Source: Lutraria lutraria (lineage: Eukaryota > Mollusca > Bivalvia > Venerida > Mactridae). Taken from it: a DNA stretch of 64,000 bases. Where the stretch lies: assembly GCA_964023205.1 (NCBI GenBank), contig OZ026844.1, positions 29,176,934 to 29,240,933 on the forward strand, read 5' to 3'. This document shows, in pieces, positions 1 to 12,400 of this stretch. A program made the position numbers and the translations under genes. Position 1 is the stretch's first letter. Every line of letters starts with the position of its first letter. The notes beneath the pieces were generated by a model that made no database searches, was not told where the DNA came from, and saw only the letters and a program-made list of their open reading frames with translations.

Positions 1-1063
1 GGTTTGAATTAGATACAGCCTTTTGTCCTTTCTAATTTCAAAACTTAACCGAATTGTTTCGACAAAAATATTCGGATATATTTGGATACTGTTAATAAAA
101 TGATACAATCTTCGGGTGATATTTGTTTTCGGATAGAATAACAATTTCAGCTAAATTACTGTATTTATCGCTTATATCTCACTTTGAGTTTGGTGGAGCA
201 GAAACAGAACAAAGCATGTTGATCAGTATAAAACAATTAAACTGGTATAAGGTGACAATTCACTGTCTTTTGTATGACAATGTCCTGTACGGCTCGTGCC
301 TTAGTGCAAGTTTTTATGTCTGTCCCAGTTTTTGAGCCGCATAATAGAATTGATACAATTTCGGTCTTGTTTTTCGACATAGTACTCTAAATACTTGGTT
401 TGATTCGATATAATATATGAACTTTATGTTATATTTTCGTGCCTTTCACCTTGTATTGTTAAGGTACTACACCATGTATTAACATGCAGACCAGCAACAC
501 CGAATGTATGTTTATGCCAAATTACTTTTGAATTTAATTGAATTGAATCTACTTTAAGTATGAAATAAATCGCACTCAACAAGCATTCAGTTTATACATG
601 TTTTTGTATTCCTCTGAGTTTCAGAAGAGGTCTAATATAGTGAAGCATCCATCATTGTATGTTCGCAAGGATTGCCAATTCGTCATAGTATCAAAACCCT
701 ACAACTAGCAACATAATTCCACATTCCATGACAATGTTGTATTAATGTCTTGTTTGAAATACCAGACAGCCGAATTAAGGACAAACTTTTTTTGTTGTTA
801 CATTGAATATAACAAATGCGTTCGTTTCAGCGCTTTTCACAGAAATATGAACCTTTTATGAATTTGCAAAAAAAATATGTACCTGAAATGAAAGTGGAAA
901 TATTGTTAATCACACTCCATTGCGTTGCTATGGTGATTTAGAAACTGACGTAATTTCTTAACAGAAACATTCAAAATAATCAAAATTGACGCTTATCAGA
1001 CAACAAATAACAGTTTAACAGTGTATGCACTCATAAAATCTGAAAAAAATTATTCTTGATAAT

Positions 1064-1452
1064 TTAAAGCCCCATTAGCTTTTTGCTATAAAAAATATAT
1101 GCAAAAAACAAACAATTGCTGATATTATCCCAGGATAATTATTACCGACGAAACAAGCTCTTTTTCTTCTAAAAACACTCATTTCGCTGTGAATTTTGCT
1201 TTTGTAAACTTGAAATATATAGAGCGCGTGACGTCACTAAATACGACGTGTGCATAACTTGACTTCGGGAAACGCAGCTGTTCTATAAATAGTATTTATT
1301 TCAATGATATTGAAAAAAAATACGATAGTGGTTTTGGAAACATTTTTTCTTGCTATAAAGTGCGCACGGGAGGAAGACACACCGGATTCCTCTGTTATAG
1401 AACAAACAGAAACTATTACGACCGATAAATTTATATGATTATGGGACTTTAA
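1064..1452. mobile_element. Short DNA-transposon-like element with TTAA ends, copy 1
   Basis: The ends are an inverted repeat, TTAAAGCCCCAT on the left and ATGGGACTTTAA on the right. A second copy of the same length (389 bp), in the same orientation, lies at 20177-20565. The interior is well conserved between the two, including a block with GTGACGTCAC (a full CRE palindrome) and a block with CACACCGGATTCCTC. TTAA at both ends is what piggyBac-type insertion would leave, but TTAA could also be part of the TIR, so the superfamily is an inference. There is no coding capacity. Confidence 0.75.
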
Positions 1453-2119
1453 ATAATTGAATAGATTCAGACTTTGTGTCAGACGGTAGGTGGCCGTATT
1501 GATCCTTATGATGTTATTCTGGTAATATAAGCGATTATTTTTTCTTAAACATGTTATAAATGTTCATTATCACCCACGTTTATAAGATTTGAGTGCACAT
1601 AATTCTGTGAATTTAGGATAGTCTATTCCGTATTCAGATTCACATTTGACAAAATGACCGATTTCCCTTCATTTTTGGAGAAGCTGTCGGCTCCTCGTGG
1701 AAATAGTAAGTTAGTACGGGTTAGAATACAGTCCATGGAGGTAAAAAATGTGCATCGGTCACCGTATACAGAAATGAAAAGTTGTTGCAAATAAATCCTA
1801 GAAGTAGGATAAGTTGGTACTGCTTGAATACAGGCCACGAAAATAATATAGCTGAAAAATGGCAATAGACCCTTTGAAACAATGAACAATACTCAAATTC
1901 GCACTGATGTTGCAGCTGATTTTAAGAAAATTATTTATCGTTTTTCTTGAGTCCATGAAAAAATGAACATAATCATAAGTCACGTATTTAGTTCAGTGTA
2001 TATTTATCTATTCTTTTACGACCCATTACGATAACTAAGGTCATTTTAGATCTACCCAAAAGAGAGGGCAAATAAGATACAACAGAACCGTGCATTTCTG
2101 TCCTTACTCTTTTCGAATA

Positions 2120-2426
2120 CATAGTTCCCACATCTACAATATTTACCTCCGTTGGCGGCCATCTTTGTTGGCAATTTCAACAAGCATTGATAGAAGATAT
2201 TTATATTTTTGTTTTGATAATTCTAAATAAAGGATATTCATATGTGACAACTACATTTTCTTAAATCTTATGTGCTTATGGCCTTAACAACTTCATGATT
2301 ATGTTATCTTTTATAAAATGAGTTGTTTAATAACCAATTTTCTGATATTTTCTATTAAGCGCATAAGAAATTTGCCAAACAAGATGGCTGCCAAGGGAGG
2401 TAAATATTGTAGATGTGGGAACTATG
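2120..2426. mobile_element. MITE with about 55-bp TIRs and TA target duplication
   Basis: The two ends are near-perfect inverted repeats of about 55 bp, beginning CATAGTTCCCACATCTAC and ending GTAGATGTGGGAACTATG. The dinucleotide TA flanks both sides (2118-2119 and 2427-2428), as left by Tc1/mariner-type transposases. The element is 307 bp and has no coding capacity. No second copy was noticed in the window. Confidence 0.75.
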
Positions 2427-2574
2427 TATAGTTATTCCTGGTTCTTCATCGTGCCCGGTTTAAAGCACCCATACACGCCTCACCCTTTTTCTTGTGCTTT
2501 TCTAGACACAGTACTAGGCTCTGTTATATACAGTTGGGATGGGGACACTGAAAAAGCGACCCTGAGAAGTACGA

Positions 2575-2660
2575 AAGGTGGAGCCGAGGATCGAACCCAC
2601 GACCTTTTGTTTAGTACTTAGTCCCGAGTGCGTTTTCACTCGATCATCGATTACCCCTCT
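2575..2660 (-). mobile_element. tRNA-like sequence, possible SINE head
   Basis: Read on the minus strand, this has a B-box-like GGTTCGATCC and an A-box-like stretch ending in GAGTG at about tRNA spacing. No SINE body was recognised next to it and it does not fold obviously into a functional tRNA, so it is called a degenerate tRNA-derived repeat. Confidence 0.3.
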
Positions 2661-5129
2661 TAGTTCAGTAATCCATTCGTCAACTTTGCTCACAAAAAAG
2701 GTGTTTTCTAGGAAATGAGTGTTAATTATTTAGTAAATTGTTTTACCTGCATAACCTTTGATGCATCTGTGTTCAGCCATTTTGTTGCACCATTTGGTTC
2801 CGGTGTTAACTCGGCTATGGTCACACGACATATGTTTCCGTTCTCCATAAACACACTGACATTCTGTCTCCAGTTCTCTATATATTTACGTTTTGTTGTA
2901 CTTAAATTATCCGCCATACTGTTGTCTTTATGTGAGTGGTTATATTTCATGGTGTTCTAAGTTCACAACATGGATTTTATTCAGATTTTATCCCTACACT
3001 GTAAGAATGAATAGTAATCACTTTCCTTCATCAAGTATTGAGATGTACCACAGATTCCTCAAGCGTCCGACACAGCAGAATTGTTCTCGGATTTATAACT
3101 AAGTATTGTGTGTTTTGAAATATTTATTGCAAGCAATTCACGCGTCACTGATGGGTGAATTTTGCGCACATTAAATCAAAACACTGACGGTGCCAAGTCC
3201 ATTGCTCTGTGATGAAAAGTGTTGCCAAGTAATCCTTGCTTTTTATTAACAATATCACATGTTGGTTGTGTCCATGTCCTTGAAATTTACAGATAAAAGA
3301 ATCAGTATTCAACTGCCATGTTTGCTGATTTCCGATTCAATAAGAAGAAGAATTCCCTAAATTTCTGCAAAAAATAAAAGTTCCTAATATGAATAAATAC
3401 TTTTATACTACATGTAGTTCGTTCATACTTCTCGTTCAATGACATTAATTGGCACCTTTAAAATATCGTCATGCCTTTTGGTTCATAATTAAATTACAAT
3501 ATTATCGTTTCGTCGACTTAAAATAGTTTGCCTTTTGTTTTACACGGTAACTTAACGAGTTGTTTACCATAGGAATGTATTGCCAATTTTGCATGTATTG
3601 TATTGACACACCACAGGACTTAAAGCCCGTCTCAGTTTACAAACACTCGTTTTATTTCAAACACTCGGGTAATTAAAACGACGCATTATAAATTCTAAAC
3701 AGTTTATTTGTAAAGAACCTATTTAGAAAACAATACCTACTATCAGATTCGGACAATACGGAGATCAGAGGTCAAGATTGGCAAATATTTTTTTATATCG
3801 ATAGACCATACTCGTACAGTAACTATTTCAAACCACATTTATTTTGTATGTAATCTCTTTATATCAAATAGCTGTCGGAATTAACTATACAATTAATACA
3901 GATACCTTATCTCACAGTAAACTAAATGACAAAACTTGAATATATTACGAGCGAAGTCACTTACATGATGTATTTACAAACATGAGTCTCCCACGTAACT
4001 TTCCACTCCAAGCTAGTTTCACTTTTTTGTCTAAATCCTTTCACAATTATTCTTCGGAGTGCGTCTTGAATCATGAAAAATGGAATTAAAGATGAAATTT
4101 AAAGTTATTACATCTGACTTATTTCGGTCTATATTTCACAGTAGTATATGTAGGCCCTGTTAAAAATCAGTCAACTTATTCTAGGTTCTATAGTTAAAAG
4201 GTTAATATTATGCACTGCAATATATACATACGCTATTAATAATGCAGGTATGACCTAAGATTGACCGGGACAGAACGGAGATTTTAAAAAATCGGGTATT
4301 AGCCATGTCCGAATGCAGATTAACCATTATCAAAAATAATAATCCGTGTATTTCTATGTAACATGTAGGACAAATCATTAGAGATTACCTTTATTCCATC
4401 AAGACATGTCGAGACATTTACTTTTACATCTACGCGAAATTTTATGCATGTAATCGTTCAAAATATTTATTTTTCGCATTGACAACGTACGTATATCATT
4501 GAAAATTCCCAATCAAGTTAAAGTACTGCGCTAGTCCTTTAAACGATTAAATTTCATTATTTAATTTACTTTACAAAGTATTATGTATTACTCACTCATA
4601 TAGATATCGCTGTCATTTTTCCATCAGGTAAAACAAACATAACGCCTTTAAGGAGCGAAATTATTTAAATAATGATAAGTACAAATGGAATGCATAAAAT
4701 GTGATTCTGAAAGAATAAGCCGTTGAGGTAATAAATCTTAAGATCAATCTCCGAGTACAAATCTCATATCTTTTCTTTTAATGTTTCTAAGATAATTAAA
4801 ATCAGACAAAAAAATCCTTCTTGAAACATCAGTATGACAGTATAATTGATCTGAACATGTATTTAAACATTAACCCGCTTTATATTTTTAACATGCATAA
4901 CATTTGTGGAGAATAAGTCGAGATTTGTGCTCAGAGACTGCACATTTTTTCTTTGGACGAGAAGATTATTTTCTTTATTGAATGACGTGGAAAACCCGAA
5001 AAATCATTACCTAATGAATGATAACAGTTGATTCAAATATTTATTCGGATGTATTATTTATTTGGCAGTAAACAAAATAAACAAAAAAGTATATCATGGA
5101 CTAGGGGGACTGGGGTGGGGTCTGCGGTA

Positions 5130-5207
5130 GAGTCTTGGTCTCTGACTAGAATTCACTGGATTTGATGGGATACGAGTCCAGCACACTGACCACTGAACCA
5201 CGGCCGC
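5130..5207 (-). mobile_element. tRNA-derived SINE head
   Basis: On the minus strand it starts CCGCGGCCGTGGTTCAGTGG, the same A-box-containing start as the SINEs at 11838 and 41650. The B-box region is degenerate. The body downstream is short or decayed. Confidence 0.5.
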
Positions 5208-6417
5208 GGTCTTAAGTATTTCTATACACCTGAAGACTGTGACATTTTGTTGATATTTATTTTCTATTCGGGCAAAAATTTTAATCATTGAACACTGCGA
5301 TTTATACCCGAAGTGTGCGTAATAATATTTTCCATTTAATAATGAATGATACAACTTACTGAGACTACAAAACGAATAGATTAGCAGTGCAGGATTACAG
5401 ACATTGAATAGAAGTTCTGATTTCCTATTCTATACATCTTTGCTTCACCTTTGATTCAATTTTCGTTTCCAGTCGACCACGATAATTAAATTCATTGAAC
5501 TAGGTATAGGAAACGAATTGCTTTAGAATTGCACTAACTTTACCAGTCAGCTTATTTCTAGAAATCTTTTAAACACAAGTAATTTGAGATCATTTGGTGT
5601 ATTTTTATCAATATTGGTACACTGAGTGATAATACAAGAATTGTATTACACATAGACCAGGAAAAACAACAGTCAAGCGTGTCTATCTAAAGACCTATAT
5701 GGGAGAAAAAATAATGTTAATATCATTAGTAATGTCATTACTTAGAGATTTAAAGGAATCCGGAAGTGCCTGTACCTAATAGGAATAATGACGCATGTGC
5801 TGGTCTTTGTAGACATGAAGTCTCTTTGCACAAGTGACCTTTAGCACAAGATTAAGAAATATACAGACTGACATCCGTATGGGAAGCTGCTGAGTTGGTC
5901 TTTCAATCGATTTTTTTATATAAATTACTCTCGAAAGAACCAAGTACTGTATCGATCATAGTAAGGTCGAAAGCCCCATTGGTACCTCGGCCATTTTAAA
6001 AGTAGATTATTCTCAAAATAACCTACATTTAGATCTGTATTGACCAGCATGCTAGGTCCACAATGTCCTTTGTGTATCTCAGCCCTTTTTTAAAGTAGGT
6101 CCTATGACATATTATACCGTATTTGACTTTATTGAAGCTACAACTCAAAATTAATTAAGCGAATGTAAGTAATCAAATAAACCGTTCATATTATATTTGT
6201 CTTCAAATGAACAATGAATGAATGACGATAACAACGCGATTGTCCTTTTATTTGGAATTTGAATAATTAATAATTCGGCAACTCAAAGACATGCTAATCA
6301 GTGTAACTTGGTCTATTTTATGACTTTTCGAGCCAGAATAATCCAACATTTGGCTTGTTAACTTACCAGAACTATGATTGATAAGTTTGTTACAGAGTAA
6401 TGTACTTGGAGAACACG

Positions 6418-9400
6418 ATGGAATTCAAATTATTACTTATTTTCAGTTGTCTGTTTTTAAATTTTGGAATCTTAAAAGCTGCCGGTATGTGCCTAATTAC
6501 ACTCTCTGTATAGACCTATTCATGATTTCAAAATGTGAAATGTAGATTTGTAGTCGATCTAGAGTTAACATTCATTATACCTAACAATTATTACTGTTTA
6601 ATTCTGAGTGGGAAAACAATTGGTGCAAAATTTCGCTATCATAATAAGAAAGTGAAGAAAGGTTTTAATACAGGCTTACTTTTTTATATATTTTACATAA
6701 CCCAGGGATATAAATATTGGTCCACTCAACCACTGGGTTAAATTTCAGGTTGGGTTAAAATTTGAGTTAAAGTTTGATATTGTATTGTATAAAACTTTGG
6801 TTAAAATTGATCAGAGATTATTTCTAGTAAGATTGACTGATATTGGTTAAGCAGTGGTCAAGATCCTCAGTTTGTCTGTTTACTCGTCCGAACTGTTGAG
6901 GACATTTAGCGTTTAATAAAACAAGAGCAGCCAACTTGCCTCTGGTTATTTTTAATTTTTTTAAGTGCAAATTTATATTCTTTCGTTATTCTCGTAATAA
7001 ATGTTACTTTGAAGGAATGCTATTATTTGTCACAATTAAGGCAATATGGTAACATCACGAAATTGATTGAGAATCAGCTCAGAGTTTGCTAACTAGCAGG
7101 CCTATGAATTCATTTTGTAGGCCTATTGATGAACATGCAACATAGAACGCATATACTATAATTTATAATATATAATCTTATTGGATACTCTACTATTTTC
7201 CAGACCCAACATTTAATGTAGACCTTGTCACCACGAACAATTGGAATCATTTGCCCGAAATCAGAATATCTGATCGCTTGGTATTTGAATTAACGGTCAC
7301 AGTTCCGATTGGCTCTTACAATGTGACGTCATTAATATACGGAACCGACGGTATATTTACTATTTGTGACGTCGATGTGATCAGTGTCGGATCGAACTTT
7401 GTTGGTATCCAGCCTTCTGATTTTACGCCCGTTTTTACGTCAAGCGGAAACGTACAGCCATATGCGGTAAATAGTCTACCCCTCTTGCTACGTTATAAAA
7501 CAGAATTTGAGTAGTAACATTGAATGTTAATAACAAATTACGAACATATATTTAGCATCAATGTGCGCATACGTTTTGTATCTATATTCTTATAAAGATG
7601 TTTGATCTCCGTGTGGATCAAAAAAGGATAGACAGCTTTCTATTTGGTATAATTAAGAAATAGTATTGTTCAATAATAACCAGTTCAATTTTCTGTTTGG
7701 TATAATTCATTGCGTACTATTTTATGACATGGTGAACATTGGGGCAGTAATATAAAAGAAAATACTCCTGAAAGTGTCGTAAGTCTGAAGAATTCTTCTA
7801 ATTAACATAATTATGTGATGACCATCATATGTATTACAATTAAATAAAGTGGTACTTAAAGCAACTTTATTAACCAATTTATTGATAAACTGACACAATT
7901 TACTTTACAGAATAACAATGCCACCTTTGATTTTGGAAATGTGGAAAATTCAGGTGCTGATCCAAATGATACAAACTGCAGTCAGATAATAGTTGTGTTT
8001 GATGTGATTGTTGTAAATTCATCCAACTTCATCCAGGGTTCCATATTTTCTGTTTATGCTGACACCAGTTTAAACAACAGTGTTATTGTGGGGGAACAAA
8101 CTTTCACCGCAACCGTGAAAGACTTGGTGAGTTATGCTAACAGTAAACCTGATCCCAGTTTCACGAACAAAACTGAGCAGAAACTCAATTATGCACTTTT
8201 GTTTTTTCTGTCTGCAAACATTGTGTCTTTGACCAGAAATGTCATCATTTGTTTCTTATATTCTAAGAGCATGTTTAATATGCCAGCGTAAAATAGTCTG
8301 GGTCTAGAAGACAAAAAAGTCTAAAAAGAACTTCTTTTTCATTTGAATCAAAAATCAAATTCCAAATAACTGACTCAAATTAATTTTATTGAATTACATG
8401 TATACCATATCAAGAGATTATAGCTATGTTGACATTGTGGGAGTCTTTTAATACCATATCTTGTAATGTTTTTAAGTTTAATTATACTAATAAAATCAGT
8501 AATTATCGCATGTATTTATTTCCTTTAAACTATATTAATATAAATACAAAGTTAGTTCATTTCCGTCACGGTCTAATAAAAATATACAAATATAATAATT
8601 GTTGTAATTGTAGGATACATGTAGTATGATCTACATTCGTTCAACTGAATCATTTATTGGAAAGGAAAATATATTCTTTAAAAATCTTATTGTATTCTAA
8701 TTGTATAAACAGACAAACCTGTGTTAGTGGCCACATCCGAATGAAGACCACTCTGTGAATGTAGGCTAGTCTTTTAAAAATAATCATTGGTTATGCAGAA
8801 CAAAATGACCACCGAAAAAGGACATTTGTCAATAAATGACACATTTTGTCTTTCCAATAGATGGCCTTTGTTCACAGATTTGAATGTACATTTATAAAAT
8901 TCAGTTTTCCATTACCCCACCCATCGCTGACGTTGTGGGTCCGGGATCAGTTCTAGTCGGTGACGTGGCTAACTGGACAGTTACTCTGAATCTACAAGAC
9001 GCTGTGAATAAACTACAAGTAGACGCTTGGATCAATGGAACATACGCGTATCCTGCGTGTGACATATTTATTTGGGAAATAGGTAAAAATTATACATGAA
9101 TTAGCTTTTCACGATTATGTTCAGATCAAAATTATACAAGAACCACTTGCAATATTGCTTGTAGTGCAATACTACTAGATTTTATTAAAAATTAGTCATT
9201 CAAACATCATTCTGCCTGTACAAGACATGAGACAAATGATATCCCATATCTGTATACAGTACAACCTCCCCAGAGCGATCCTCTCTCGAGCAACAACCTC
9301 CCTTTATCTTGACTTGATCTTCATGTTTGAGATTATAGACGTATGTGTTTATAAAACAGGTCCGGCTTACGGATGTATTGACAAGAGGTCAGCGAACGTG

Positions 9401-12400
9401 ACATACACAAGTACCACAACATCTATGAAAATCCCGACACTGATAAACACAGGTAAAAAAATAATTACAATATTGTCAGTGTTACCCAACTGTTCAGAAG
9501 AATTACGCATTCGAACTCTTTACAGAATTTTATCGACGAGTGTTTTGAATAATTTGACTTGTATTGTATAAGAATACAACAGAAATCAGATACTGGTGTT
9601 TAAAAAATTCAATATAATTGTTGTCTTGGGCATTAACAATCTCACAGGTCCCAATCGCAACCATAAGCACTCGATTCCGTGATTTTTATATGTTTACAGA
9701 CGTTATTTTTCAATTTCACACATCAAACAACGCAAATCTGTCGAAAGAAAAATCTTCATTTTTTCCCTTATTGAGTGTATAAAATACTCCAAGGTAGTGA
9801 ACTCGCCATTTTTTCGTTTGACGGTAGTGACGAAAATAAGCGTGGGTCCCGGCTTGCCTTGTAAAAGCTGTCAAAACGTTTAAAGTTGGGGAACACTACA
9901 ACGAAAGCAAGGTTCCCGGAAAGCACGTGCAGATTAAAAGGAAAGCCGGGACCCACGCTTATTTTCGTCACTACCGTCAATCGAAAAATATACATTTCAG
10001 AATTCAACAAGAATCTAACAGTTGCCAATGGTACAGATATTACCCTTCTCATACCTGTTCGGGTACCATTATATGTGGGTACCAGCGATGTTTTATGGGC
10101 GAATCTTGAAGTCTATTTGGACGATAAACTAGCAATTCCAATCTCAGAGCAGATCGTATTAGATCACGCTGGATCCCTGCCTTCACCAGTAAGAATTCAA
10201 TAAAATCATACTGGTTGTTTACTGTGGTCCTTCAAGTTCATCATTGGATGCCTATTAAGATACATGTACTGGTGAAATGTTGTAAATGCCACTCTTGTTT
10301 GAGAAGATATACAAGTCGTCGCCTGAATCTTACAGTCAGCTACCTACCATTTTGAAGATCTTGAGATTTTTACATCAATGGTTTCGTCCCAGAGAAAGTT
10401 GTCTTCTCGTGCCTTTGTTTTAACAATTGGAGACCCTATTAAAAAGTTTTTCTATCAAATTTCTCCATGTTTTCAATTTCAATTGAATTTTAATGTTTGT
10501 TGGCCTTTTTCTCAAAATGGTAAAAGTGGAGTTTGTTGATAGCTTGCCTATTTATACGTGCAGCTCATTATTATTCTCAGGCGACGAAGTACGGAGACAA
10601 AAGGTCGAACGAGATAGAACACCCTCATATCGAGCTATTTGTATGATTCACGTTATAAATTCCAAATCTGATGTATACCAAACCAGAGCAAAATGACATT
10701 TATTGACAGTGAGCTAAAGGGTTCTCTTCTGCTTCATATAGGACAATACATTAATTTATTGTTTCAGACTGGTACCCCGACAGTGGATGTTGATACATTA
10801 ACGAACACGAGTACCATCGCTATAGGGTCAGGTATCGTATTCAGTGTCGATGTTGGAACGTTCCCTGGTGATGTGGCAGTCTTTGACGTCACCATAACAA
10901 CAGATACTGACGTAGTTAAAATCTGTGACATACAATTGATGGACATTGGTTCTAATCTGTGCATGGACAGTAATATAGGTGTGACATATACATCTTCGAA
11001 TTCCAATAATTTTTATGACGGTGCAACAGTAATGATCGGAAGTGTTCCGAATACTCGGCCCCTGGCAGATCTTGCTGATCCCCAAAACAAGGTAAAATTC
11101 ACTCCAAATTGTTCGTATAAAAAAATTAAGATCGGGAAAACAATTTGCTAATCATGATAAAACCAGTGTAGTCCTAATATGTTGAAAATACCAAACTCTT
11201 TCTTTGACTAAATTATCAATTTAGAGACATGGGTGTAACTTTTTCATGACTCGAATTCATGACTTTGCAGTTGCTTTAAATGATATACATGTAGATACTT
11301 TGATCAACAACTAGGGATTGTTCACACTGCCCTGGTGTCTGCAATTGTTTAAATCTTAATGAACTTATATGTCATATTTATAGTTCCGCTTGGAGGTCGC
11401 TGTATGTCTACCAGACGACACTACAGCACAAGTTGGAGACACATTAACACTGAATGTTGAAGCTTTTTATGACATCAACGTGTCGAGCAAGAAAGTGACC
11501 GGAAGTAAGACATATGACGTCAGTGCTGACCCTGACCCTTCGCTGGTAATACAATGTTTTCTTTACGTGCTTTATTAAAAACATACAGTACAGTTCAAAG
11601 GTTCGTTTGTTTGAGATTAACAATATACCGTAGAAATTGATTACTGTTGCCAACCCAACGAGTATCAACAAGTATCAGCAACTCAGCCAAGACATTCTAA
11701 AATATAAAACCTCAAAACTGACGAACATGTATCCTAAATATTAAGTATAATGATATTGTCGATTTAGGGTAAATAAACTATCGTCCAATTACTGATAAAC
11801 CTTTGCTCAGTGGTATGGAAATAGAAACATACTCTGTCGCGGCCGTGGTCTAGTGGCTAGCGCGCTGGATTGTTGCATGGCCGTGCGGGTTCGATTCCTG
11901 GTCGCAGTATGTCAAAAAGGGTTAAAATATACTGGTTAGAATACCGTCTCAGAAAACTTTATAACTGAAAATTGTTGAAAAATGGTATTAAACCCAAATA
12001 AATAAGATACTTTTTTTTACAAAAAATGGCATGGAATTAAAAACGTAATTTAACGCTGAACTATTTACAAAACTGGACAATAAATAATTCAGTACTGACT
12101 AATATGGAGTAAAGATTTTTGTACGTTGTTTATTTTAGGCTGCAGACACATTCTCTCTTTCTAATACTAACAATGTTCCTGCGTACATCGGTGAAGTGGT
12201 GCATGTTAGTTTCATTGCAACATTTGACGGGACTACGGATCGATTTACTTTTAATGTGTCCGTCCCGGTTTCAGGAGGGACGGCATTAGGTACGGAATTT
12301 ATCATAAAATAGTTTCAACAAACAATTTTACCATTCTAAGATAAAAATAATGAATTGTCTAACTTAATTAGTTTTATCAATATTTAAATTTATTCACAGG

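Larger units (their letters stand above)
1..6417. other. 5' flank of the first gene; no gene seen
   Basis: No exon-like open frame with plausible splice sites or recognisable protein similarity is visible on either strand. The stretch is AT-rich and holds two inverted-repeat elements (1064-1452 and 2120-2426) and two tRNA-like SINE heads, listed separately. In 2661-5129 and 5208-6417 I see nothing beyond AT-rich sequence. No convincing TATA box or initiator could be placed in front of the start codon at 6418. Confidence 0.5.

Noticed and set aside
1130..1160. Second hammerhead at CTGATATTATCC...GACGAAAC in the TTAA element
   Set aside because: The GACGAAAC word is present, but the required CUGAUGA core is replaced by CTGATAT, and no stem I partner is seen. 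The same holds for the copy near 20235-20266.
9886..10000. Upstream extension of exon 6 in the overlapping open frame from 9886
   Set aside because: The extension runs through the foldback arm; the acceptor CAG at 9998-10000 gives the phase required by exon 5 and the protein pattern begins there.
11838..11910. Functional tRNA gene
   Set aside because: A and B boxes are present but the acceptor stem does not pair properly and a shared SINE body follows; the same head occurs at 41650 and elsewhere.
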